Source: Flammeovirgaceae bacterium UBA6059 (GTDB lineage: Bacteria; Bacteroidota; Bacteroidia; Cytophagales; Cyclobacteriaceae). From it: a stretch of DNA of 64,000 nt. The notes beneath the pieces are model-generated. The model had not been told where the DNA came from. It did not search any database and worked only from the letters and a program-made list of their open reading frames with translations. The position numbers and the translations under genes were made by a program. Positions 55,667 through 64,000 of this stretch are shown here, one piece after another (within the stretch, counting starts at the first letter, position 1; the number at the start of each line of letters is the position of its first letter). The DNA lies in NCBI GenBank assembly GCA_002435755.1, contig DIYH01000040.1, positions 1 to 64,000 of the forward strand, in the 5' to 3' direction.

Positions 55667-55683
55667 ACTTTGAATTGCAAAGT
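55667..55683. promoter_or_regulatory. Candidate operator upstream of the creD operon (ACTTTG-N5-CAAAGT)
   Basis: This is the second copy of the palindrome found upstream of creD, here 8 nt before the ATG at 55659 of the first gene. Arms are identical; only the 5-nt spacer differs (AATTG here, TATTT there). Confidence 0.6.
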
Positions 55684-55830
55684 GAAGAATGATTGTTACA
55701 ACGAGTCTGGAGCTCTAAAGTTTCAATGCTAAGCATATAGCCAGCTGGATAGTGGTTGCCATCAATTGTCAGCCTTCTTCAATCTATGATTAAGGTAAGA
55801 GTAAATCCCCTTAGAGACTACCTGGGAATA

Positions 55831-56349
55831 CTAGTCAAATGAATATCGGCGCTTTAATAGTTTCGGAAAGCCTAGCTTGTATGACTGCTTCTCCCTACCG
55901 AGATAAGTAATCGGCATGGTGCCAAGGTGATATCTGAAGTCGCTGAAGTTCCACACACTACGCTGTGAAACCATGAGGTGCTGACCATTATTGAGATAAA
56001 AGATGATCACGTTGAAATTGAAGCTTTGTGAGGTGCTAAAACCTTTGAAATCGGTCCAAAAGTATACCTTCTTATGAAATAGCAGGGGGTATTCGAAGTT
56101 GATCACTTCACGATTGTAAAAGATACCAAAAGTACTATTGACTGCACTACGAAGTAAGAAGAAGGCAACCCCAAAGAGCATGATGAGTGTAAAAATGATC
56201 AATAGACTTCCCGGTTCCGTCCATCGGTCGAAGAAGCGGACATTGAACGAAATGGCATAGTACGCCAGAATCATGAGCCCATTTATAAAAGTAAATTTGA
56301 AGGTGAGCCAGGGGAGGTGCACCCTGGTGGAGAACTGTTCAAACTTCAT
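55831..56349 (-). CDS. Small membrane protein with a PH-like tail
   Basis: The protein has 172 residues. Two membrane helices (about 17-35 and 47-67) are followed by a soluble beta-rich part (VINFEYPLLFHKKVYFWTD, VIIFYLNNGQHLMVSQ) that resembles bacterial PH-like domains. Function is unknown. Its ATG overlaps the stop of the upstream VirK-like gene by four bases, and the three genes at 55831-57431 form a unit. Confidence 0.75.
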   Translation of the reverse strand: MKFEQFSTRVHLPWLTFKFTFINGLMILAYYAISFNVRFFDRWTEPGSLLIIFTLIMLFGVAFFLLRSAVNSTFGIFYNREVINFEYPLLFHKKVYFWTDFKGFSTSQSFNFNVIIFYLNNGQHLMVSQRSVWNFSDFRYHLGTMPITYLGREKQSYKLGFPKLLKRRYSFD

Positions 56350-56831
56350 TCCTGGGAACTAAAGAAATAGGCCCCAGCATCATTGTCAACTGTTTTGATG
56401 GTGGTGTGAAATTCCTCATTCATGTTTTCAGAGAAGTCCTGAGGTCCGAGATATCTCACATAGATGATCACCTCTCCATCTTCATAAACACGTACTTTGG
56501 CATAGTTGTAGACATAGCCATCTCCAATAGGATTTTCAATGAGCTTATTCTCTGAAAAGACCACATAAGCACGGTCATTCCTAACGGCTCCTTTAGCAAA
56601 GTACTCGTACACATCGATGCTCATACCACCAATAGCATCCGGCTTCCAATCAGACTCTTCGCCATTCATGATCAACTTACACTTGCTATAGTGAAAAACA
56701 GCTTTGACCCCACCACCACTATTAAGCACTGACATTAGCGAAGAGAAGTTTTCAATAGGTTTTTGTGCTCTGCCTTCAGTTGTCATGAGAAGAGAAGAAA
56801 CTACCATGAGAATGCTGACCATCAACTTCAT
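56346..56831 (-). CDS. Secreted VirK-like protein
   Basis: The protein has 161 residues, with a signal peptide (about 1-23, ending GRAQ). The body matches the VirK family layout: FSSLMSVLNSGGGVKAVFHY, SKC near residue 50, GGMSIDVYEYF, and a C-terminal repeat of strands including KVRVYEDGEVIIYVRYL. VirK-type proteins are small periplasmic proteins of unclear function. The assignment is from pattern memory and needs a profile check. It lies between two genes of the same operon. Confidence 0.6.
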   Translation of the reverse strand: MKLMVSILMVVSSLLMTTEGRAQKPIENFSSLMSVLNSGGGVKAVFHYSKCKLIMNGEESDWKPDAIGGMSIDVYEYFAKGAVRNDRAYVVFSENKLIENPIGDGYVYNYAKVRVYEDGEVIIYVRYLGPQDFSENMNEEFHTTIKTVDNDAGAYFFSSQE

Positions 56832-56849
56832 TGAGCGGGATTTTTTAGT

Positions 56850-57431
56850 CTAACGTAATTCTTCTTCCGGAGCTAATTCACCCCGGAGGAATAAATTGTA
56901 TTCATCGCAGGTGAGGAAGCCATCTCCACCGGAAAAAGGACATGTCTGATAGATGGGCTCAAACTTTCCTTCTTTGATCAGTACACCGCTACCATTGCAG
57001 ACGGGACATAGCATTCTTCCGGTAGGACACTCGATCCTTGTATCCCTATTCAACTCTGCTAATACCTCTGCGACATCTTCCTGCCGCTCTGTCGCAAAAC
57101 GAGAATTGGCCACCTCAAGTAGCTGTATGGATTCATCGAAGTATTGCCCTTTGGTGCCTTTTAGCTCAATGTACTTATTAAGCCAGTTAATGGCTTGCTT
57201 GTTCTTTTCAAGATAAAAGCTATTTCTACCGAAATAAAAAGCTAGCTCTGCTGGTAGCACCTTAAGGTTTCGAAGCACTACATGAAAAATAGAATCAGCC
57301 CGTCTATGCTCCCCTGAATACATGATCTCAGCGGCTCTGTCCATCATACTGAGGTACTCGGTATCCGTAGGACGCTGGGCGTAGACGGACGAGCTACTTG
57401 TTAACAAAAAAATTAGGAGCACTTTATTCAT
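56850..57431 (-). CDS. Secreted protein with TPR-like helices and a DnaJ-like CxxCxGxG zinc site
   Basis: The protein has 193 residues from the ATG at 57431 (an in-frame TTG lies nine bases upstream). A signal peptide (about 1-19, SSVYAQ) precedes helices that look like two or three tetratricopeptide repeats (about 25-115). Near the C-terminus is CPVCNGSGV followed by CPFSGGDG, a partly degenerate DnaJ-type zinc finger. Such a site in an exported protein is uncommon. It is the first gene of a three-gene unit with the VirK-like and PH-like proteins; function unknown. Confidence 0.75.
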   Translation of the reverse strand: MNKVLLIFLLTSSSSVYAQRPTDTEYLSMMDRAAEIMYSGEHRRADSIFHVVLRNLKVLPAELAFYFGRNSFYLEKNKQAINWLNKYIELKGTKGQYFDESIQLLEVANSRFATERQEDVAEVLAELNRDTRIECPTGRMLCPVCNGSGVLIKEGKFEPIYQTCPFSGGDGFLTCDEYNLFLRGELAPEEELR

Positions 57432-57437
57432 AGCATT

Positions 57438-57445
57438 CAAAAATA
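57438..57445 (-). promoter_or_regulatory. TAnnTTTG -7 box for the zinc-site/VirK-like operon
   Basis: The minus strand reads TATTTTTG, a consensus -7 box, six nt before the ATG at 57431. If used, the mRNA would start at or very near the start codon. Confidence 0.3.
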
Positions 57446-57620
57446 GATGATTTCTTTATAGAAACGTCCCAAAAATGAGGGGCTCCAAAGTTTGGACATG
57501 GCCCTGGCACGTTTATACTAATGCTGAAAGCTGTTCAATGACTGCTTTTCTAGCGAGAATAATTAGAAACAGGCAAGGCTTATGCCAAGTTCAGCCGGGG
57601 CCAGATGGATATTGATGTGA

Positions 57621-58043
57621 TTAATTATCAGCATACCCCTGATCCCAGGTTTTTGATCCATCATGGTTGCGCAAGTCAACGTTGTGATCCACTACCGCTT
57701 TTAAGTTCATAAGAACAGAAACCCAACCCGCATTTACTTCATCATATTCATCACTTGGGACTTGAGTATTCTCTAGATAAAGGTCCGTAGACCCATCGCT
57801 GTTTTCCTTGAGTTTAAAGACCACTTCTGAATTGAAATAGTCGAGTATGAAACTCACGTTTTCTTCCTCTCGGAAGTATTTACAAGTGTAACTGACCCTA
57901 TTGGGAAACGACAATCTTATTTGTCCATCATACTGTACAGACTTCTCACACAAGAATTTTTCTCTACCCAGGTCAGTCGATATCATCTGATATACTTTTT
58001 CCTTGTCTGACCGAAGGCTTATTTTCCAAAAGATGCTTCTCAT
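57621..58043 (-). CDS. SRPBCC (START-like) domain protein
   Basis: The protein has 140 residues without a signal peptide. An SRPBCC/AHSA1-like pattern is seen: KISLRSDKEKVYQMIS at the N-terminus, strands with LSFPNRVSYTCKYF and VVFKLKENSDGSTDLYLEN, and a long C-terminal helix with GWVSVLMNLKAVVDH. These domains bind hydrophobic ligands in a deep cavity. The gene lies downstream of the AraC regulator on the same strand. Confidence 0.8.
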   Translation of the reverse strand: MRSIFWKISLRSDKEKVYQMISTDLGREKFLCEKSVQYDGQIRLSFPNRVSYTCKYFREEENVSFILDYFNSEVVFKLKENSDGSTDLYLENTQVPSDEYDEVNAGWVSVLMNLKAVVDHNVDLRNHDGSKTWDQGYADN

Positions 58044-58120
58044 AGCTTTGCTGAATTGTTTTTCTAAAATAGCCAGTTAGGTTCGGCGAATATTGGATAT
58101 AAGCGAAACCTCATTTTCAA

Positions 58121-58945
58121 TTAAGTGAGGTGAGGCTGATAGTACAAGTTGGAATGAATGTATGCTGGTTTGGCTCTTTCGTTGTTGATATACTCAAAAA
58201 ACTCACCAGGCAGCATGCCGGTCTGTCTTCTCAACTCATGAATAAAATGAGATTGATCGTAGTATCCATCTGGTATGATAGTGTCCAAACTCTCTCCATG
58301 GAGCCATTGGAAAGTATGATGTTGCATTTTTACTACCCTGGCGTAGGACTTGGCGGTCATACCAAAATAATGCTGAAAAAGCTGTTGTAACCTCCTCTGA
58401 GATAGGTTAAGTTCATCTGATAAGATGCTAATGGGCATCTTGCCTTTGTTCCTAAGTATTAATGTTCGTGCGGCAGCTACCCTTGCGTCCGAGGTTTGAC
58501 ACTCAAGTTTCTCCATCAAAATATTGCAGACTGAGTCCAGCACTTCTGCACTGGTCAGATCTGAAGTGATCAACTCCTCCAGCTGTTGACTAAACCGGTG
58601 ATCAAAAGCTGATAGAAGGAGTACTTGATTGTAAAATTCACTAGCAGGGATCCCAAACAACGAAGGAAGAGCGTAGGGCTGTAACTGTATAGTCAAAGCC
58701 CTATTGACAAAGTCCATTTCCAGATTGAAATGTGAGCTGTTTGGTCCTGCCATGTAGCTGTAATACTCTTCAGAATGATTGTCTCTTCGAACTTTGAACC
58801 GATCTCCGTCAATCGAATTAATGAAAGCATATCCTACCGGAAAAGACTTTACATTGACATTGAGTGAACCATTTTCTTCGATAATCCACATTTGCTTTAC
58901 AAATGCTTTTAGTCTCGGAAGAGGGTCTTTGGTAATTAGTCTCAT
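58121..58945 (-). CDS. AraC-family transcriptional regulator
   Basis: The protein has 274 residues. An N-terminal sensing part (about 1-150, starting PLPRLKAFVKQMWI) is followed by the AraC DNA-binding domain: SILSDELNLSQRRLQQLFQH as first HTH and DGYYDQSHFIHELRRQTGM and PGEFF as second HTH and end (to about 250). The N-terminal part resembles the DUF6597-type sensor common in Bacteroidota AraC proteins. It is divergent from the VOC gene at 59118, a likely target. Confidence 0.92.
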   Translation of the reverse strand: MRLITKDPLPRLKAFVKQMWIIEENGSLNVNVKSFPVGYAFINSIDGDRFKVRRDNHSEEYYSYMAGPNSSHFNLEMDFVNRALTIQLQPYALPSLFGIPASEFYNQVLLLSAFDHRFSQQLEELITSDLTSAEVLDSVCNILMEKLECQTSDARVAAARTLILRNKGKMPISILSDELNLSQRRLQQLFQHYFGMTAKSYARVVKMQHHTFQWLHGESLDTIIPDGYYDQSHFIHELRRQTGMLPGEFFEYINNERAKPAYIHSNLYYQPHLT

Positions 58946-59117
58946 AGCAACTGAAGCTGATTTTTGCTGGATGGTATTACAAAACGGCTCACAGGATGTT
59001 GTTCGTCTTTGAAAATAGCGAATTGAAAATACTGGGTAGTAATTGATCAGAAGATTTTCGACTTTTTACAATAATTAGTTTGATTGGGTGCAGAATATTG
59101 CAGTGAAAACTAAGGTT

Positions 59118-59489
59118 ATGACAAGTACAATTCAGAATTTTCAGATACCCGTTTTGGATTATGATAGGTCACACCGCTTTTATAGTACCTTAATGGACTA
59201 TGAACTCCAAACGATGGAGGCTTCTGATTTCAAACTAGGCGTATTCCAGTTTGATCAAGACAAGGGTGTAGGGGGGTGTATTATCAAAAGTGAGGGTTTG
59301 GAACCATCAAAACACGGAACTATGGTCTACCTACATGCGGGGCGCGATTTGCAACCCTACCTTGATAGGTGCATGAAGGCTGGAGGCAATATATTTGCTG
59401 AGAAAACACCACTTGGTCCGCAAATGGGCTTCTATGCCATCATTGAAGACACAGAAGGTAACCGTGTAGGCCTGTACTCAGATCAGTAA
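59118..59489 (+). CDS. VOC family protein
   Basis: The protein has 123 residues from the ATG at 59118; a GTG 30 bases upstream is in frame but less likely. One VOC domain is visible: FQIPVLDYDRSHRFYSTLMDY at the start, GVFQFD, VGGCIIKSEG, YLHAG, and YAIIEDTEGNRVGLYS at the end. The pattern is that of small glyoxalase-like proteins often controlled by a neighbouring AraC regulator, here encoded divergently. Substrate unknown. Confidence 0.88.
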   Translation: MTSTIQNFQIPVLDYDRSHRFYSTLMDYELQTMEASDFKLGVFQFDQDKGVGGCIIKSEGLEPSKHGTMVYLHAGRDLQPYLDRCMKAGGNIFAEKTPLGPQMGFYAIIEDTEGNRVGLYSDQ

Positions 59490-59900
59490 CTTTAACTGCT
59501 CTCTAGAGTAGGGTCTGCTATCCTATCAAATACTGCGTCGATGGGTTCCTAGAGTTCAATTTTGTTCTCATCGATATGTATCAGAATATTCCATAGCCGC
59601 GCAGAGGATTGTGTCTTTCTGACAATGTCAGTGCATTTGTCTCATATCAGCTACTGCCATATGGAGAGGACAATATTATCGTTAATGTAATGATTGAAGA
59701 CCAAAATGGTTATTTGAAAGGGGCAGCTTTTGAGTACTACAGATTCAACTGATATCCGCAGTACATAGTGTGATTCTGATTGGTTATACCATCGGATGAT
59801 TCTTGATATCCTCTATTTCAACAATCAAATAAATATTAGCGATTGGCATGGGGTGATAAGTGGCTTTCTTGTTAACATTATAACCGTTGTAATAGATGTT
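59490..59900. other. Gene-poor spacer with a possible short gene remnant
   Basis: This 411-nt stretch has no complete gene. From about 59603 to 59751 (+) an open stretch without a start codon encodes about 49 residues, including SDNVSAFVSYQLLPYGEDN and GYLKGAAFEYYRFN before a stop; a TAG precedes it in frame. It looks like the tail of an exported beta-rich protein, but I do not recognise it. An in-frame extension of the next gene up to 59796 is ignored because the lipoprotein signal starts at 59901. Confidence 0.3.
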
Positions 59901-60926
59901 ATGTTGAGGGTTTTGATTTTTACGCTTTTTCTGGGATCCTTAGGCTGTGTAGACCCTATACCTCTTGCTGAGTTTAGTCAGAAGAAACCCGATAAAGTCA
60001 ATGTTTACGGTCTAATGGATGATAAAGGTACTTCATCGGTATGGCTGTCAAGAAGTATTGATTTTTTTGATGGAGACAGGTTGCCTCCGCCGATTAGAAA
60101 TGCTGATGTAAACCTGGTCGATGAAGGAGGACATATCTACCCCTACCAGGAAGTTGAAGCTGGTGCCAGATCATACTATGAATTGAGGGATTTCAAGCCG
60201 GAATTTAACAGAGGTTATGCATTGAGTATTGTACTACCCGGTGGGGATTCATTAGCGTCAACGTTCCAATACTTAAGGTCAGGTTCAGAAATAGTAAGTA
60301 CACGTGTGGAATATGTAGATGGAAGATCAATCAATGAATTGGGAAATGAAGTAGATAGCAAATACTGGAATGTGTACGTCTCGCACCGTGATGTCTCAGC
60401 GTTTGAGGGTTTTTTCACATGGAGGTGGAGAGGTACCTATCGGTTCCGAACCGAACCTGAAGGCGGCCCCATTTCATTCTGCTACTCCAATGAATATGAT
60501 GATGTATTTCGCCTGAATTCAAGAGATAAAAGCACGGATGTGGAATCCTTAATAGCCCGAATTGCTATGGAAACCAAAAAGGTGGAATTCACCTATCAAT
60601 TGGACATCTCTCAATACTACTTTGATGATCCAGTCATATACAACTACTGGGAATTGATAAACACTCAGCAAACAAGTGCTGGTTCGATTTTCGATCCACT
60701 GCCTGCACCCATTCCCGGAAACATTACGAACCTATCCCGGCCACCGGTTAAGGTAAACGGCATCTTCTGGGTAGCTTCAGAACAGCGTACTCTACTCCAT
60801 ATTGATCGGGCAGATATACCGGGTGCTATACCAGTATTCTTTACTGACCGCCCATGTTCGATGTTTCCTTTTACCACGGATATCCAACCTGATTACTACC
60901 CTAATTTTGAAGATACTGGTGGGTAG
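59901..60926 (+). CDS. DUF4249 family lipoprotein
   Basis: The protein has 341 residues from the ATG at 59901, chosen because it gives a proper lipoprotein signal with Cys16 (LGSLGC). The DUF4249 layout is seen: PDKVNVYGLMDDKGTSSVWLSRSIDF near the N-terminus, ADVNLVDEGGHIYPY, YALSIVLPGGDSL, and VFFTDRPCSMFPFTTD near the end. It is somewhat shorter than many relatives. In Bacteroidota DUF4249 proteins often partner TonB-dependent receptors, but none is next to it here, so it may be an orphan. The small beta-barrel gene follows at 155 nt. Confidence 0.75.
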   Translation: MLRVLIFTLFLGSLGCVDPIPLAEFSQKKPDKVNVYGLMDDKGTSSVWLSRSIDFFDGDRLPPPIRNADVNLVDEGGHIYPYQEVEAGARSYYELRDFKPEFNRGYALSIVLPGGDSLASTFQYLRSGSEIVSTRVEYVDGRSINELGNEVDSKYWNVYVSHRDVSAFEGFFTWRWRGTYRFRTEPEGGPISFCYSNEYDDVFRLNSRDKSTDVESLIARIAMETKKVEFTYQLDISQYYFDDPVIYNYWELINTQQTSAGSIFDPLPAPIPGNITNLSRPPVKVNGIFWVASEQRTLLHIDRADIPGAIPVFFTDRPCSMFPFTTDIQPDYYPNFEDTGG

Positions 60927-61081
60927 TCAGACGTATGGATACAGCCTTCCTGATATTTTTTGGACCTGTCATGTTAATCAGTATCCATCTCTCAATGAGA
61001 TGCATACTGATTGTGCTGATTAGTCGGTGAAAAAGTAGTTATTCGTTTAATTGCGGCTTTCAATCAAACTTGAATTGCGTT

Positions 61082-61591
61082 ATGAAACATGTTGGTCTTT
61101 TACTTTTCTTATTCATTGTGGCTCATGTCAGCTATGGCCAGGTTGGAATAATCTCAACTGTCAATTATGGGGTGGATGTTGACGATTTTGGGTTCACATT
61201 AGGAGCTGATATCGACCTTATTGATCGGGTTTCAATATCACCCTATTTCACTTATTTCTTACTTCCAAGTGAATTCAATGAGGATCTGTTTATAACAAGA
61301 AAGAATAACGCGTATACGTTCAACGCCGATTTAAAATATGACTTTGTATCGAAGGATAAACTGACAGTTTATGGTTTAGTAGGTTTTAGTCATGCTATTA
61401 GACAGCTTGAAGCCGATAGCAGGTTTGCTTCTATTGGAGATCGTTTTGTTGACTTCTCTCAAACCGGCACCAATCTTGGAGCAGGTTTGGAAGGGGGCAT
61501 TAGTGACCGCACGGATCTACTGCTTGGCTTTAAGTATCATTTTCCATTTCGACAACCAGAATTCTTCATGGGGACCAAGATAAACCTATAG
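61082..61591 (+). CDS. Small outer-membrane beta-barrel-like protein
   Basis: The protein has 169 residues from the ATG at 61082, with a signal peptide (MKHVGLLLFLFIVAHVSYGQ). The remainder is amphipathic strands with Gly and aromatic residues (GFTLGADIDLIDRVSISPYF, YTFNADLKYDF, LTVYGLVGFSHAI, LLLGFKYHF) and ends in the strand MGTKINL, as expected for an eight-stranded barrel of the OmpX/OmpW size class. Function unknown; it may be secreted to the outer membrane beside the DUF4249 lipoprotein. Confidence 0.8.
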   Translation: MKHVGLLLFLFIVAHVSYGQVGIISTVNYGVDVDDFGFTLGADIDLIDRVSISPYFTYFLLPSEFNEDLFITRKNNAYTFNADLKYDFVSKDKLTVYGLVGFSHAIRQLEADSRFASIGDRFVDFSQTGTNLGAGLEGGISDRTDLLLGFKYHFPFRQPEFFMGTKINL

Positions 61592-61640
61592 TCCAAACAG
61601 GGCTTTTACCAAGGTAAATGATCTTGATTAGAGAGCCCTC

Positions 61641-64000
61641 TTAAGGTACACTCACTAGACTGCCAAAAAACAGCGCGTTGAGGAAGAGTTTATTGGTGCC
61701 GTACCAATAACCTCTAAAGTTAGGATTGTCAGTCATTAACACCGCTCTACCTCTACCAACTTTGGAAACGACTATTGGAGCAGATTGCTTAATGTAATTC
61801 AGGTTTTCAGGCTTAAGATAGCCACTCAACCAAGGATTATTGGTGTATTGAGCAACTGTACTGAATGGATTATCACTCGGCTTAAGGAATATATTGCTAT
61901 TGCGATAGACTGGTACATTACGTTGACTGTAGCCGAACCCAATAGGATGAGTGATATCCAGGTCTACCTCGTAGATTGATCCCCCAATCACTTTTGAACC
62001 ACGATAGTCTCGTGCGGTTACATAATCCATGCGAGGTTCATCTCCATTGTCATCTTTCACAAGTTCTTCTTTTACGATCTCTTTTTTGATAGCCCAATTC
62101 ACTGCTTGCTTCTGCGCGATGAGTGTATTGCCAGCTGACAGCCACTGCTTTACATCATTAACAAACTTTTCCGGTAGGTCGGTATAATTTCCACGTACCA
62201 TGACCAGGGTGTTGTAGTCATAGAGGTTGATTCGGCCAAGGTCTACTTTATCCACTTTAGTAATTGGCATCCCTACACGAGTGTCCAGCAAATGCCACAC
62301 TTCTCCGGCTTCATACAGGTAAACCCCTTCACCGACAATCATTAATGCTTTGGGCTTTTCAACGGTCCGGAAATTACGTGAGCCTAGATCGATACCATTA
62401 ATACTTAAGCCGGTGTTTACAGACGTGGCTGCAATTCCAGCCCTATCTACAGCTTCTGAGACCAACTGATACACTTCCTCAGCGCTCTTATATTGATCTA
62501 CGACTGATATCATTAGGCTACCATACCCGAATGATTTACTGCCATTATCAGTGCCTACTGTGAATGGCTTGAAAGCTGTATGTACAAATAAATCATTCTC
62601 AAGTAGGTGATTAAGTGCCATTGGAGCATTGTAATCCCTCCAGTCTATGATGTAGGCATAAGAAGCTTTAGCAAGCTCCATTTTGGGTTTCTCAAGACTT
62701 GTAATTTCATCTCCGAGTGTGAATCTTGTTGTTCTTAAACCTTCATTAGGTAACCCAAATGCAGAAGCAACAGTCCAGGTACTGGCGTCATAAAACACAG
62801 AGTCATAGAATGTCTTAACATGCTCGAATACTGACTTTACCATTAGGTATTGGGTCTGGTTGGTAGGCACCATGTAGGACATGCCAGCTTTATAGTTATT
62901 GCCGCCAATAGACTGATCAGTATTGTTCTGATAAACTTTGATTTTATGTTGAAGCAGTAGATTGACAAACGCTTCATTTCGGGTACGGTCAAACTCATCA
63001 CCAAATAGCCATACCTTGACTGGGTCTTTGGCTGCTTGGTTAACCGCGTATTGAAAGAAGTCTCTTTGATGCGTTTGAAATAGATTCTTATTGGCAACTG
63101 TTCCTTTGACTGTGGCTATAGATGTAGCAACATGGTTGCGAATGGTGAAAGGGAAGCTGACCTCTTTGGTCGAACTCTGCTGCAAGTGACCTCTGGAACT
63201 GGCTTGTTCAAAGACCAATCCTAGTCCTCCGTGGATGTCCTGATAAGTGGATCCATAACCTGGATAAGAATTGTCGTATTGCTCCTTGGTGAAATAAAGT
63301 GATCCAATATTGTCAAGTGACTCAGCAAAGAAAGGAGCTAGGGCATTATTAAGGCCGTCATAGTTCGTTCTCGGAACAATAGGGTTCTCAGAGCCGAATG
63401 GCTTTGTGGGCTCGAAAAAATAGGTACTTGAAGTTCCCATTTCATGGTAATCAGTACCCAAGTTTGGAAGCCATTGATGATAAAACCTGATACGGGCCTG
63501 ACTTTCGACATGTGCAAGTGGCAGCCAGTCGCGGTTGAGGTCAAACCAGTAGTGATTGACCCGGCCACTTGGCCAAACCTCATTGTGTTCTCGATCATTT
63601 GGGTCTGCCACTTTAGGGTTGCCTTTGTGCATGTTGGCCCAGTTGGTATGTCGGTCACGACCATCCGGGTTTAGTACAGGCTCAATATGGATGATGGCCT
63701 TATCCAGATATTCCGCTACTTCTCGGCTATTGGAGGCGAGTAGGTAATAAGCCATGAGCATAGATGCCTCACTGCCGGAAGGTTCATTACCATGAACATT
63801 GTATCCAAGCACAATGACCAAAGGAGTATCGTCGAGGTTGGGCATAGCAGCATTGGGATCTGATATCGACAAATGTTGCTTTCTCAGCTCTTCAAGATTT
63901 GCATGATTTTCCTCACTGGTGATCGTAAGAACGATCTGAGGCCTATGCTCATAGGTCATACCAATCGTCTGAATAGTAGCCTTATCTGAGAGCTCAGCCA
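61641..64000 (-). CDS. M14-family zinc carboxypeptidase (5' partial)
   Basis: The frame is open at the right edge of the window, so the N-terminus (expected signal peptide) is missing; about 786 residues are visible. The M14 zinc site is present: HGNEPSGSEAS gives His and Glu, DYHEM the third ligand, with NPDGRDRHTNW and FDLNRDW between them, and VFEQASSRG contains the candidate catalytic Glu. Beyond about residue 330 come beta-rich regions, including a class I glutamine amidotransferase-like part (ALMIVGEGVYLYEAGEVW), seen in large Bacteroidota M14 proteins. It probably degrades peptides outside the cytoplasm. It is convergent with the small barrel gene. Confidence 0.9.
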   Translation of the reverse strand, partial: AELSDKATIQTIGMTYEHRPQIVLTITSEENHANLEELRKQHLSISDPNAAMPNLDDTPLVIVLGYNVHGNEPSGSEASMLMAYYLLASNSREVAEYLDKAIIHIEPVLNPDGRDRHTNWANMHKGNPKVADPNDREHNEVWPSGRVNHYWFDLNRDWLPLAHVESQARIRFYHQWLPNLGTDYHEMGTSSTYFFEPTKPFGSENPIVPRTNYDGLNNALAPFFAESLDNIGSLYFTKEQYDNSYPGYGSTYQDIHGGLGLVFEQASSRGHLQQSSTKEVSFPFTIRNHVATSIATVKGTVANKNLFQTHQRDFFQYAVNQAAKDPVKVWLFGDEFDRTRNEAFVNLLLQHKIKVYQNNTDQSIGGNNYKAGMSYMVPTNQTQYLMVKSVFEHVKTFYDSVFYDASTWTVASAFGLPNEGLRTTRFTLGDEITSLEKPKMELAKASYAYIIDWRDYNAPMALNHLLENDLFVHTAFKPFTVGTDNGSKSFGYGSLMISVVDQYKSAEEVYQLVSEAVDRAGIAATSVNTGLSINGIDLGSRNFRTVEKPKALMIVGEGVYLYEAGEVWHLLDTRVGMPITKVDKVDLGRINLYDYNTLVMVRGNYTDLPEKFVNDVKQWLSAGNTLIAQKQAVNWAIKKEIVKEELVKDDNGDEPRMDYVTARDYRGSKVIGGSIYEVDLDITHPIGFGYSQRNVPVYRNSNIFLKPSDNPFSTVAQYTNNPWLSGYLKPENLNYIKQSAPIVVSKVGRGRAVLMTDNPNFRGYWYGTNKLFLNALFFGSLVSVP

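Noticed and set aside
57540..57680. Plus-strand open stretch with KAYAKFSRGQMDIDV
   Set aside because: It has no start codon, follows a stop and runs into the SRPBCC gene on the other strand; probably chance.
60802..61023. Plus-strand open frame overlapping the end of the DUF4249 gene
   Set aside because: It overlaps a better-supported gene, lacks a recognisable domain and may only reflect out-of-frame coding sequence.

Overview
The window looks like chromosome of a Bacteroidota bacterium, probably a marine member of the Cytophagales or Flammeovirgaceae-like groups (lineage is inference). The evidence is a type IX secretion C-terminal domain on a giant surface protein, many lipoproteins with Bacteroidota-type lipoboxes, Bacteroidota-typical families (DUF4249, DUF4199, DUF4129/DUF4350 next to MoxR), weak or absent Shine-Dalgarno sequences, TAnnTTTG-type promoter boxes and the carboxynorspermidine route. 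No rRNA, tRNA, CRISPR array, prophage or intact insertion sequence was seen.

Positions 1-32514 are one co-oriented beta-1,3/1,6-glucan (laminarin-type) utilization locus. It opens with the 3' part of a giant T9SS-exported multi-module glucan-binding protein (its 5' end lies outside the window). Next come a clan GH-A glycosidase fused to a predicted outer-membrane beta-barrel, a multi-module glycan-binding lipoprotein, and lipoprotein enzymes of families GH16, GH17 and GH30. The inner-membrane and cytoplasmic half follows: a GPH-family sugar symporter, a small membrane protein of unknown function, a second GPH symporter fused in frame to a GH17 domain, a free cytoplasmic GH17 protein, an SP-family sugar porter, a very large GH94-clan phosphorylase (GH149-like) and a GH3 beta-glucosidase. 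The proposed flow is surface capture and endo-cleavage, periplasmic debranching and trimming, import, then intracellular hydrolysis or transglycosylation and phosphorolysis. SusC, SusD and a dedicated regulator are not in the window.

Positions 32563-39196 hold the conserved envelope cluster RDD / SpoIIM-like / membrane protein / DUF4129 / DUF4350 / MoxR ATPase / DUF58, with overlapping genes. Positions 39244-47677 are mixed: an alpha/beta hydrolase, an HxlR regulator, a six-hairpin glycosidase lipoprotein followed by a 3'-side neighbour relation to proC, a membrane-anchored LuxR-type regulator, DUF4199, a decayed VOC-family pseudogene, an intact VOC gene and a LamG lipoprotein.

Positions 47838-53322 carry carboxynorspermidine dehydrogenase and decarboxylase (polyamine synthesis), an exported M20 peptidase, and a GH13_18 sugar phosphorylase whose start codon directly abuts the peptidase stop. 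Positions 53370-55659 are a creD operon with a winged-helix regulator and a repeated palindrome that is a candidate operator. Positions 55831-61591 hold small secreted or membrane proteins, an AraC regulator, a VOC protein, a DUF4249 lipoprotein and a small beta-barrel protein. The window ends inside an M14 zinc carboxypeptidase gene on the minus strand.

The most unusual items are the transporter-GH17 fusion, the glycosidase-beta-barrel fusion, the giant glucan-binding protein and the paired creD-operon palindromes.
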